Positions 10,538 through 21,439 of a stretch of DNA of 64,000 nucleotides are shown here, one piece after another (the stretch's first letter is position 1; each line of letters opens with the position of its first letter). The DNA is taken from the NCBI GenBank assembly GCA_963682025.1, contig OY821519.1, positions 14,387,571 through 14,451,570 on the forward strand, given 5' to 3'. The notes beneath the pieces are model-generated. The model saw only the letters and a list, made by a program, of their open reading frames with translations, ran no database searches and had not been told where the DNA came from. Made by a program: the position numbers and the translations under genes. Source of the DNA: Cordilura impudica (Eukaryota; Arthropoda; Insecta; Diptera; Scathophagidae).

Positions 10538-10745
10538 TCTATAATATTAATAGGCTATGCGATTTCTTGTGACCGATGTTTTGTTCTACCGTTTTATCCG
10601 GATTTTGGCCAAACGTACATTATTTGAAAGGTATTTCTTTTTAGCCGTTTTGCAGATTTACAGATTTTTAAATTTTTTCCTTTATTTTCAGTAAATTGCA
10701 TTTAAAGTTGCTACTGGCACATACATAAAATTATAAAATGCTAAT
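10538..10745 (+). mobile_element. Helitron family H, 3'-truncated copy 3
   Basis: The 5' terminus TCTATAATATTAATAGG is intact at 10538 and follows A. Similarity is lost about 210 bp later, in a short duplication of AAAATTATAAAATG. The hairpin and CTAG end are absent. Confidence 0.8.
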
Positions 10746-12522
10746 AAAATTATAAAATGTAATACATAAATAGGAACAAGGAATTCTATGCAACTGCATG
10801 TCTTACCTCAACGGATATGGACTAAATATGTATCTATCGGAATCAATAAATTTACAATAAAATGCTTAAATGCACATTTTTATAATTTTATTATAAAATG
10901 CATTTTTTTTTTTAATAAATAGCTATTAATAATAGCAATCCATTTGTAATAAAATAGCATCGATTTATAGTTGGATATTTTTTTTTTGTATATTTAGCTT
11001 TAAATTTTTTGATATCTTTATCAATATGCTTACTTTTTGAACTTTTTGCATAAATATCTATCAAGATCAATAAATTTAGAATAAAATATCATCGATATTT
11101 TTTGCATGTTTTGCTTTAAATGCATGTTTCATTAAATTGCTAATTAATTGAACTTATTTATTGCATATATTTTTAAAATATTTACTGAATCTTGTCCAAC
11201 ATTTTCCCCCTAAAATATATTTTGTTTTTTTTTTCACTAAAAATCTTTACGCGTGCATTTTTTTAATTTTTTAAATATAAAATCAAATGTGCTTAAATTA
11301 TGTACTTTTTTTTTGAAAATTTCAATTTTTATTTTTTAAGAATTAGAAAAAAAAAATTATTTTCTAACTCAATCATTAAAAAAGATCTTAATAACTGTTT
11401 TTTTAATTTATTAAATACAATTTTTAACTTAAACGTATATATTTCTATTTAACAATTATACATAAATAAAAAATTAAAAATTGTTAACAAAAAATATTGT
11501 TTTAATAAGAATTGCAATATAATAATTTTTTTTTTTTTTTGTTATTAAAAAATATTTAATTTTTTTTTTAAATATAATTTTAAATATGCAAAATAATTAA
11601 AAAAATTTTTATGTAGTAATTTTAGTACATTACAGGATCTGGGGGAAGAAAATCTGGACTATAATTTTTGTATCTCAGTAGTAGTGGAGCAAAAATATCT
11701 AAAATTCATGGTATCAATGATTTTTTTATTATTGTAGCTAATTGGTCGACTTCAGAGAGGTTTTAATTCAAAATTAAGAAAAAAAAAGGAATTTGAAAAC
11801 TTTCCTTGTTTCAAACATAAAGATTATGTAGTGACTAATATTACACCAGGGACATTTTATAAATCGTTTTCTTTCTATAAACTACACTGCAAAGCTTTTG
11901 TGCCCAATTCTTTTCAAAGTTTTCGACAAAATAAATGACGAAGATGCATCAATTTAAAGGCGAAAATTGAATAGTTTGATAAAATTAGAAATCAAAAACT
12001 TGCAAATATGAAATAAATCTTGTTATTAAAGTTCATCACAAACGTTATGAAAATCGAAATAGACTGTCTCCCTGCATAAGTACCTGGCAAAGGGAATATA
12101 CAAATAAAAAATTTAACAAAAACAAGCTACTGCATGATTTACAGTAGAAAAAGGCACTAACAAAGGTTAACTGTGTTGTACGTCGTTTGCTAGACTTTAA
12201 TGATCGGTCTACATGTGTGTAGTCTGGTGAATGAAGAGCCGAGCGAGCAATAGTTGTAAATAAGAATCATTTATGTTTTTTGTAGTTGTGAAAAGTGTGT
12301 CATTCACCAGCTCTAGCCAGCCACATTGTCTGCAAACATGTGTTTTTGTTGCTGTTGTATTCCATCGCTTTTTACGACAAACAAACAGAAAGAAAAGAAC
12401 AACACATTGCTCGTATCTATTTAAATCTTTGTATTTCAGGAGAAGATATATGTACAACTGGAGATGAAACGAATAACACTGTTTCCATAAAATTTCGTAA
12501 AGTGGAATACGTAAATATTTTT
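10746..12522. other. AT-rich non-coding, nothing recognised
   Basis: About 1.8 kb without a recognisable gene. Short frames on both strands overlap at 12209-12535, and none carries a motif. The part from about 11630 is less AT-rich and may be older unique sequence. Confidence 0.5.
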
Positions 12523-15500
12523 GATGTGTAAACATCTATACGCGCAGGGGGGTAAATTTCTATTTCACAATACAACCAAAAAAACAGCGTAATATGTGAG
12601 ACGTAAGACAAAATCGGTGTGACTTATGATTGTATTGGTGAAAAAATTATGGTATGTTTGAAACCTGTTTGAAAATGAAAAATGAAAAATAAAAGATGAA
12701 AAATAAAAAATGAAAAATAAAAGATGAAAAATAAAAAATGAAAAATAAAAGATGAAAAATAAAAAATGAAAAATAAAAAAAGAGAAATGAAAAACGAAAA
12801 ATGAAAATTAAAAATGAAAAATAAAAAATAAAAAATAAAAATTAAAAAATTAAAAATGAAAAATGTAAAATGAAAAACGAAAAAAAGAAATGAAAAATAA
12901 AAAATTAAAAATAAAAAATGAAAAAAGAAAAACGAAAAATGAAAAATAAAAAATGAAATATGAAAATTAAAAATGAAAAATAAAAAATTGAAAATTAAAA
13001 ATAAAAAGTTAAAAACAAAAAATTAAAAATAAAAAATGAAAAATGTAAAATGAAAAACGAAAAAAAAGAAATGAAAAATAAAAAATTCAAAATGAAAAAA
13101 GAAAAACGAAAAATGTAATATGAAAATTAAAAAATTAAAAATGAAAAAAGAAAAACGAAAAATGTAATATGAAAAATAAAAAATTAAAAATAAAAAATGA
13201 AAGAAAAAATGAAAAATAAAAAATGAAAAATTAAAAAATAAAAAATGTAAAATGAAAAATAAAAAATGAAAAATGAAAACTAAAAATGAAAAATAAAAAA
13301 TAAAAAATAAAAAAAAAAAAACAAAAAATAAAAAATTAAAAATAAAAAATGAAAAATGTAAAATGAAAAATTAAAAACGAAAAAAAGAAATGAAAAATAA
13401 AAAATTAAAAATAAAAAATGAAAAAAGAAAAACGAAAAATGAAAAATAAAAAATGAAAAATGAAAAATGAAAATTAAAAATGAAAAATAAAAAATTAAAA
13501 AGAAAAAATAAAAATGTAAAATGAAAAATGAAAAACGAAAAAAAGAAATGAAAAATAAAAAATTAAAAATAAAAAATGAAAAAAGAAAAACGAAAAATGA
13601 GAAATAAAAAATGAAAAATGAAAAATGAAAATTAAAAATTAAAAATAAATAATAAAAAATAAAAAATAAAAAATTAAAAATTAAAAATTAAAAATTAAAA
13701 ATTAAAAATTAAAAATTAAAAATTAAAAATGAAAAATGAAAATTAAAAATAAAAAATAAAAAATAAAAAATTAAAAATTAAAAATTAAAAATTAAAAATT
13801 AAAAATTAAAAATTAAAAATTAAAAATTAAAAATTAAAAATTAAAAATTAAAAATTAAAAATTAAAAATTAAAAATTAAAAATTAAAAATAAAAAATTAA
13901 AAATAAAAAATGAAAAATGTAAATGAAAAACGAAAAAAAAAGAAATGAAAAATAAAAAATTAAAAATGAAAAAAGAAAAACGAAAAATGAAAAATGTAAT
14001 ATGAAAAATAAAAAATGAAAAATAAAAAATGAAAGAAAAAAACGAAAAATAAAAAATGAAAAAATAAAAAATGTAAAATGAAAAAAAAAAGAAAAATGAA
14101 AAATGAAAAATAAAAAATAAAAAATGAATGAAAAAAATTAAAAATAAAAAATTAAAAATAAAAAATAAAATATGAAAAATTTAAAATAAAAAAATTAAAA
14201 ATAAAAAATAAAAAATGAAAAGTGTAAAATAAAAAAATGAAAAATATAAAATGAAAAAAAAAAAAAATAAAAATGAAAAATGTAAAATGAAAAATTAAAA
14301 ATAAAAAGTTAAAAACAAAAAATTAAAAATAAAAAATGAAAAATGTAAAATGAAAAACGAAAAAAAAGAAATGAAAAATAAAAAATTCAAAATGAAAAAA
14401 GAAAAACGAAAAATGTAATATGAAAATTAAAAAATTAAAAATGAAAAAAGAAAAACGAAAAATGTAATATGAAAAATAAAAAATGAAAAATAAAAAATGA
14501 AAGAAAAAAATGAAAAATAAAAAATGAAAAATTAAAAAATAAAAAATGTAAAATGTAAAATGAAAAATAAAAAATGAAAAATGAAAACTAAAAATGAAAA
14601 ATAAAAAATAAAAAATAAAAAAAAAACAAAAAATAAAAAATTAAAAATTAAAAATAAAAAATGAAAAATGTAAAATGAAAAATTAAAAACGAAAAAAAGA
14701 AATGAAAAATAAAAAATTAAAAATAAAAAATGAAAAAAGAAAAACGAAAAATGAAAAATAAAAAACGAAAAATGAAAAATGAAAATTAAAAATGAAAAAT
14801 AAAAAATTAAAAAGAAAAAATAAAAAATAAAAAATTAAAAATTAAAAATTAAAAATTAAAAATTAAAAATGAAAATTAAAAATGAAAAATAAAAAATAAA
14901 AAATAAAAAATAAAAAATTAAAAATTAAAAATTAAAAATTAAAAATTAAAAATTAAAAATTAAAAATTAAAAATTAAAAATTAAAAATTAAAAATTAAAA
15001 ATTAAAAATTAAAAATTAAAAATTAAAAATTAAAAATTAAAAATTAAAAATTAAAAATTAAAAATTAAAAATTAAAAATTAAAAATTAAAAATTAAAAAT
15101 TAAAAATTAAAAATTAAAAATTAAAAATTAAAAATAAAAAATTAAAAATAAAAAATGAAAAATGTAAATGAAAAACGAAAAAAAAAAGAAATGAAAAATA
15201 AAAAATTAAAAATGAAAAAAGAAAAACGAAAAATGAAAAATGTAATATGAAAAATAAAAAATGAAAAATAAAAAATGAAAGAAAAAAACGAAAAATAAAA
15301 AATGAAAAAATAAAAAATGTAAAATGAAAAAAAAAAGAAAAATGAAAAATGAAAAATGAAAAATAAAAAATAAAAAATGAATGAAAAAAATTAAAAATAA
15401 AAAATTAAAAATAAAAAATAAAATATGAAAAATTTAAAATAAAAAAATTAAAAATAAAAAATAAAAAATGAAAAGTGTAAAATAAAAAAATGAAAAATAT

Positions 15501-15870
15501 AAAATGAAAAAAAAAAAAAAATAAAAATGAAAAATGTAAAATGAAAAATAAAAAATGAAAAATGAAAAATGAAAAATAAAAAATAAAAAATGAAAGAAAA
15601 AAATTAAAAATTAAAAATGTAAAATGAGAAATAAAGAATGAAAAATTAAAAATAAGAAATAAAAATAAAAATGAGAAATTAAAAATTAAAAAAAAAGTAA
15701 AATAATACATGAAAAACGAAAAATTAAAAATTAACCAGTTGAAATAATAAATAATAATAAATATTTTTGTATTAGCATAGATGAGGCTTTCTGTTTGATT
15801 TTAAAAAGGGCCTTAAAAAATCTTTAATTACTAGATGTTTACACATCTCCCCTGTGATCGGACTCACATG
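12523..15870 (+). mobile_element. Satellite-bearing HINE-like element, copy B (complete)
   Basis: The left arm (12523-12670) begins GATGTGTAAACATCTA and CGCGCAGGGGGGTAAA, and continues with a CAGCGTAA...GTAAGACAAAATCGG segment and ATTGTATTGGTGAAAAAATT. The right arm (about 15715-15870) holds the inverted copy TAGATGTTTACACATC, about 27 bp inside the terminus GATCGGACTCACATG. Both flanks are T-rich. Asymmetric subterminal inverted repeats with tandem repeats between them are the layout of Helentron-associated INEs (DINE-like elements). No protein is encoded. Confidence 0.8.
12675..15710 (+). repeat. Heptamer satellite NNAAAAA inside copy B
   Basis: About 3 kb of seven-base units whose last five bases are A and whose first two vary: TGAAAAA, TAAAAAA, TTAAAAA, CGAAAAA. 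Runs of pure TTAAAAA occur at about 13665-13885 and 14835-15135. The pattern around 13001-14220 recurs at 14301-15475, so a higher-order unit of about 1.25-1.3 kb was duplicated. It is not coding; long Phe-rich frames on the other strand are by-products of the motif. Confidence 0.9.
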
Positions 15871-16160
15871 TTTTTTTTTTTATTAATAATTTTTTCTTAG
15901 AATCTCAAGACAATTTACAAATATAAAAAAATACCTCCTTATCTGAGGATTAGCAAATTTGATTTTGATTTTTCAGTTTATATTGTAAAAATATCTCTAC
16001 AATATTCTCTCAATGTTTCTCTGAAGGGAAAAAGTCTAAAAATGATCATCGGTATCGGCTGTTTTTCTTTATAATACGTTTACATTTGCTTTACAATCTC
16101 CAAAAATGAGATTTCGATTAAAATCATGGGGGCTGTTTAAAAAATTAAGAAAAAAAAAAA
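15871..16160. other. Unique AT-rich spacer
   Basis: Nothing recognised between the satellite-bearing element and the mini-me-like element. Confidence 0.4.
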
Positions 16161-16820
16161 GTAAGAAAATTATGGTCGGTCTGGACCGACTATACGATAC
16201 CCTATACCATGCGCTTAAAGACCCTATCTCTTTGATCCAACTATTTAGGTATTGAAAATAAACATAAACCAAGTTTGAGGGGCAAGTTTGTTTTGCCTTC
16301 GGCTATGAAAAAGTTCATATTGGATGCTATCTTTATATGGGGACTAGGTCGAAAAATGTACCGATCCTGACCTTATATGTTAAGGTCACTTATTTTTTGC
16401 AAAAACATATAAAAACCAAATTTTGGGAAAAATCAGTGCAATATTTTTGTTTTTTGATAGATTAAGGTGAAGATCGGGAAGCAGCTTTATGTGGGGGCTA
16501 TGACTAGAATTGTCCTATAGGTTTTATTTTTGAACTACTGATTAATGGATGTAACAAACACATACAAACCCAATTTGACTAAGATTTATATGATAATTTG
16601 GATCTTATGGCAATTTATGTTGATTTCATAGGGGGTCATTTGTATGGGGACTAGGTCCGAACATGACCGATTTTCACCAATTTCAATAGCGTTCGTGCGT
16701 TCGTATGACCGATAGAAGCTTGCATATTAAATTTCATCACAATATGTTCAGATTTGCGACCTGTAGTTTGATTGCAAGGTTTACATGGACACAGAGACGG
16801 ACGGACGGACGGACGGTCTT
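16161..16820 (+). mobile_element. mini-me-like element M1, 3'-truncated
   Basis: It opens GTAAGAAAATTATGGTCGG, with the palindrome AGTCGGTCTAGACCGACT slightly altered, then ATACCCTATACCA. It runs through the family body to GTTTACATGGACACAGAGAC and a (GGAC)n tract of about five units. The usual 3' end (ACCCAAACCACATAGTGG) is missing. Fly mini-me/DINE-1 elements are known to carry GTCY/GGAC microsatellites; the link is by analogy. Confidence 0.65.
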
Positions 16821-18735
16821 CGCGAAATGCACTCAGAACAACTCAAACAACTTGGCCCTTGAAACTTAAAACAGAATTTTTCTCAAACTACTTCAGCTTT
16901 GTAGATCTTCGGTAAATTTTTCGAATGATACTAAATTACTTTGAAGCTAATTTTAGAGAATTTTGAAGAACTTAACTTTGTTACCCCCATTTTGTCCCCC
17001 TAAATGTGAGGTGAGACCTCTAAAAAAACGGGCACGTTAGTTTTCTCTCATCTACCACGTTACCAAATTGCAGCTCCTTCTTAGAAGCCCATCCAGAAAA
17101 CCTGCCTTGTAAGAGACTTAAAAAGTTAGGGTAAAACTCATAAAAATCTAAGGGAAGGATCTTCCCAAAAATTTCTCTTTAAAAAGATCTTGAGAATATA
17201 GTGAAATTCCACAAATTTTTAGTGGTTTTCTGGAGAATAAATAGAATAACATGTAACTGTTCCGCAATATGTTTTTTTAATATTTGTATGATTTTCGTTA
17301 AAAACGTACTCTCGAAAAGCTACTGGAAATGGTTTAGCTGTACCGTATATCGAGTTAAAGTATTTTGGTTTTTTTTGCAATTCTGGAGTGTGGAAAAACA
17401 TAATTCAAATGTATATTTTCAGCCGTTATCGTTGTACTTTATAATTAATACACTCCATTGCGCCTTGTATGCCAAAAAGACCTATGAGATGGTCTGATTA
17501 GGTTTCTAGATGTGTGTTGCAATTTTGCTGTTTGTTTTTTTTTTTGTATTGGTTTTGTATCGGTATCATCATCATCATTGTATGCTCGTATCTATGCCTG
17601 AATGACTTGACTTGACTGCCAGCCGCCTGACTCTGGTTGATTGACTGGATGGATGGTTGTGGATGGTTGGATGATTTGATTGTCTTGTTTGTTGTTGTTT
17701 GTTTTTCTACTACATTGCTGTGGTTTTTGATGTTGTTGCTGTTGTTATTGTAACGACTATTTATTATGATTATGAATGAGCATTGCTAACAAAATAATTG
17801 CCTGCAATTTTACTTTCTTTGGAAAAATCTATGGCCAATGCTAATCATTTGAAAACCGCACAAAAGACTCAAACACAAAACTGCACCCAGTTTTCCTGTG
17901 GCTCAGGCAGACATTAAGAGCTCTTCAGTTTAGTCTGTCGGTTTTGACTAACTTAAGTGGAAAAGTTAAGTGGTTGGAAAACAAACGATTCATCTTTTGC
18001 TCCATAACAATACAACAAAATTGTATTATTTACGAACTAATTTTATATTGTATTAATCATAATAGATTTATTGTAAAATTACAATTCAATTCTAATTTTG
18101 CATGAAAGCTGACACTAACAAATCGTAGAATGTGTTAACTTTTTCTCAAGGGTACAAATGATTAAGTTTTGAACTGTTTGTTGATCATGCGATAAATCGA
18201 ATCCGAGTTCTTTTTTTTTTTTTTTTTTGATTTATCTATTTGCTTGTTATATTTAGACATTTGTGGCCATAATTACAAAAGTGATCTAAGTCAAATATTT
18301 CTTGTTTCAAACAAATTAAAAATTAACATTTGTATAAAGTAAAGAAAATGGGTTGATCTCATCCGGCATTTTTGCATATAATTTTAGTTGTCTTGATCAA
18401 TAAAAAATTATTGTAAATGTTTGAATTAATTCAAAATTAAATGAATTACTTCAAAATATTGATTAAATATTTTTTTTTTGTTTAAAAATAATTTCCAATA
18501 AATAAAAAGATAGAATTTCCGGGCTTAAATATTGTTTATAGATGATAATTAAGTGTTAAATATTTTTTTTTATATAAATTTTGACTTAGACCATTTTCAT
18601 AATTATGGGCAAATTTTATATATATTTTTATATCTCGTATTTCAATATAATGTAAAAAATAGTGTGATATAATCCTGCATTTTAATTAATAATTTTATTT
18701 GTCTTGATCCTTAAAAATTTATTATAAATGTGATA
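16821..18735. other. Mostly unique, less AT-rich sequence, possibly host
   Basis: This 1.9-kb stretch has mixed composition, TGGATGG- and TTG-rich simple repeats at about 17640-17750, and a TCAGTT initiator-like motif at 17925-17930 without a TATA box or clear downstream element. Short frames at 17201-17497 carry no recognised motif. It may belong to an intron or the upstream region of a host gene, but I cannot show that. Confidence 0.3.
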
Positions 18736-19109
18736 TCTATAATATTAATAGGCTAGGCGATTTCTTGTGACTTATGTTTTGTTCTACCGTTTTATCCCGA
18801 TTTTGACCAAACGTATATTATTTGAAAGGTATTTCTTTTTGGCCGTTTTGTAGATTTACAGATTTTTAAATTTTTCCTTTATTTTGAGTAAATTGCATTT
18901 AAAGTTGCTACTAACACATATATAAAATTATACAATGCTGTGCGTGTTTATTAAATTTGTTAATGTGTTTGTAATAAAAATGAGTTTGTTTTTTGTGTTG
19001 ATTTGTGAATTGGCTATAATTGATTAGCATACCTTTAGGGTCTTTATTTAATGTAAAAATAAAATTTCCTAGAATTTGCACTCGAATTTCGAGGGCTGGT
19101 TTCTGCTAG
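18736..19109 (+). mobile_element. Helitron family H, copy 4 (complete)
   Basis: A 374-bp copy begins TCTATAATATTAATAGG after A and ends CTGCTAG before T, with the CTCGAATTTCGAG hairpin 12 bp before CTAG. Confidence 0.9.
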
Positions 19110-19546
19110 TTTAATATAAATTTTATACGAATATGATTTAAATTGATTCCAAATTAATAGAATCAGTTCAAAATATTAATGAAATAATCAATTTTTATAT
19201 ATAAATAGTTTAAGATAGTGAACAATTTTTAAATCTTTTGAATTAGTTGAGTTTTTTTTTTTAAATTTTAACTTAGTCGATTTTTATAGTCATAGGCAAA
19301 ATTAATTTCATATTCTTTATTATTATATTTTTTCTAGTGACCCGTTTGAGATCACATTTTTATTTGATTAATAAAAAAAAATAAATGTGAAGTTTTGTAT
19401 AAATACGAAAATATTATTTCATAGTATGAATTGACTGACTAAGCCGATTATCAAAATTTACTAAATATCCTTTGACAAAAAATATTTTATATTAATAATT
19501 TTAAAAAGTAAAAAATTAAAATTTCATTCTATAACTTCAGTTATAT
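19110..19546. other. AT-rich, nothing recognised, ends at the assembly gap
   Basis: No motif or repeat family was recognised. Confidence 0.4.
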
Positions 19547-19746
19547 NNNNNNNNNNNNNNNNNNNNNNNNNNNNNNNNNNNNNNNNNNNNNNNNNNNNNN
19601 NNNNNNNNNNNNNNNNNNNNNNNNNNNNNNNNNNNNNNNNNNNNNNNNNNNNNNNNNNNNNNNNNNNNNNNNNNNNNNNNNNNNNNNNNNNNNNNNNNNN
19701 NNNNNNNNNNNNNNNNNNNNNNNNNNNNNNNNNNNNNNNNNNNNNN
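19547..19746. other. Assembly gap of 200 Ns
   Basis: Exactly 200 N characters, a common placeholder size. The true distance is unknown. Confidence 0.98.
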
Positions 19747-20027
19747 GTTATATGAAACGATGTAAAATAACGGATAACAATATGTACATATTTTTAAAAT
19801 TATGACTTAGACTATTTTCATAAATATGGCTGCATTTGAACTTTACTGGCGACAACTTTTTACTGGGTAGCTGAAAAATTAAAATTTTTAAAATTTTTAC
19901 TTCTGTTGGCTCCAGGAGTAAAAGTCAATTCTCGATTTATCCATATGGATACAAATTAAAGAAAAATGCTAGGAATTGATTTTTTTTTTGTATTTAAGAT
20001 TTTATTTACTCCAGTAGTTTTAATACA

Positions 20028-20531
20028 TTTATAATATTAAAAGGCAAGGCGATTTCGTGTGAACCATGTAAGTGTGTCAGTTGTAATCCTATTTTGTCCA
20101 AACATTCCTCATTTGAAAGGTGTTTCTTTTTAGCTGTCCACCAGATGTACAGATTTTAAAATTTGTACTTATTTTTGGCGCAAAATGCATTTAAAATTGC
20201 TTCTAACACCTACATAAAATTATACAATGCTGTGTGTGTGTTTATTAAATATTTTAATGTGTTTGCAAGAAAAAAAAAATGAGTTTATTTTCTTCAGTCA
20301 CAATAATAATTGTGTTATATTGAAAAATAATTTTGGACATAACCAATAACGACAATAGGGACAAAAATAATTTTGGATATAAACCAATAAAGACAATAAA
20401 AAGTGTTGAATTGTTAATTGGTTAAAATTGATTAGCATACCTTTCGGGTCTTATAAATTAATAATTTATTAAATGAAAAAATAAAATCTACTAGAATTTG
20501 CACTCAAATTTCGAGGGCTGGAATCTGCTAA
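20028..20531 (+). mobile_element. Helitron family H, long variant, copy 5
   Basis: A 504-bp copy with a mutated start (TTTATAATATTAA) and a CTAA end. It belongs to a longer subfamily with the internal hairpin CACAATAATAATTGTG and a GGACATAAACCAATAA-like segment, here present twice in tandem. Confidence 0.75.
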
Positions 20532-20771
20532 AATAATAAAATAGTTTTCAACAAAATCAAGTAAATTATTTACTTAAATAAACAAAACATTATACACTTA
20601 AAATTCAGATAGTTACAATAAATAAAGACAAAAAATTCATACTTACGACCTAGAAACTAACAAAATATATTAACAATTATTTATTAATTTGATATATAAT
20701 AAAAGTTCTTGAGACAATTTCTAGAAGCATTGGGAATGCACAAAGAAACATAGCACTTTGAACACATATAA

Positions 20772-21439
20772 TGGGTGTTTTTTTTTTAACTTAGATAGAA
20801 CTTACGAAGGGGCTAACTGTCAAACGGGCTGTCATATTGCGCTCACTTTGTGACATTTATGATCAGTACAGTTGGGAAAATTTGCCTGAATAGATTCTCA
20901 CTTGAGCAACGCTACCAAATTATCCAAATTTACTTTGAAAATCAGTCATCGATTCGCGCAACTTATAGACGATGTTTTATCGCAAAATTGTGTTCATCGT
21001 TCAGGCTAATTTTTTGGAGTGAGATCAGTTCACAACAGACCTTACAGACCAAATTACATCCAGGAAAAATATGGACGAAATTGATCCAGGCGCCATGTGG
21101 TTTCAACAGGATGGTGTTTCGTGCCAGACGGCAACCGACACCACAGACTTATTCAAATCATTATTTGGCGATATTTTGATATCGCGAAAGGGTCCTATCA
21201 ATTGATCTCCAAAGTCGTGCGATTTGACAACACTTGATTATTTCCTGTGGGGCTGCGTGATGTCGCAGGTTTATGCTGATAGACCGGCAACAATTGACGC
21301 CTTGGAGGCCGACACTGTTCGTGTTATTTGTGGCATACCGTCAGCGATGCTCAAAAAAGTGGCCCAAAATTGGTTATCCAGAATACGCTTCATCAAAAAC
21401 AAATCATTTTCAAATGTTAATTTCTTTCGAATAAAAAAT
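20772..21439 (+). pseudogene. DDE transposon relic (DUF4817 plus DDE_3 type), internally deleted
   Basis: It begins GGGTGTTTTTTTTTTAAC, like the terminus of this transposon type. The N-terminal frame reads FSLEQRYQIIQIYFENQSSI (DUF4817-like DNA-binding region). After a deletion, frames read MWFQQDGVSCQTAT and then TTLDYFLWGCVMSQVYADRP, ATIDALEAD and AMLKKVAQNWLSRI. These match the second half of the DDE_3 domain, including the QQDG block with one catalytic Asp. Frame changes near 21180 and the deletion make it inactive. Its 3' part ends where satellite-bearing copy C is inserted. Confidence 0.75.

Noticed and set aside
12209..12535. Overlapping frames on both strands next to copy B
   Set aside because: The frames contradict each other, none has a recognisable domain or splice context, and composition is not gene-like.
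15405..15710. Minus-strand open frame of 101 codons rich in Phe
   Set aside because: It is the heptamer repeat read in reverse; the same Phe-rich pattern appears at 27051-27242. No protein is implied.
17925..17930. TCAGTT initiator-like word as a promoter
   Set aside because: The motif is short and common; no TATA box, DPE or downstream coding exon supports it.
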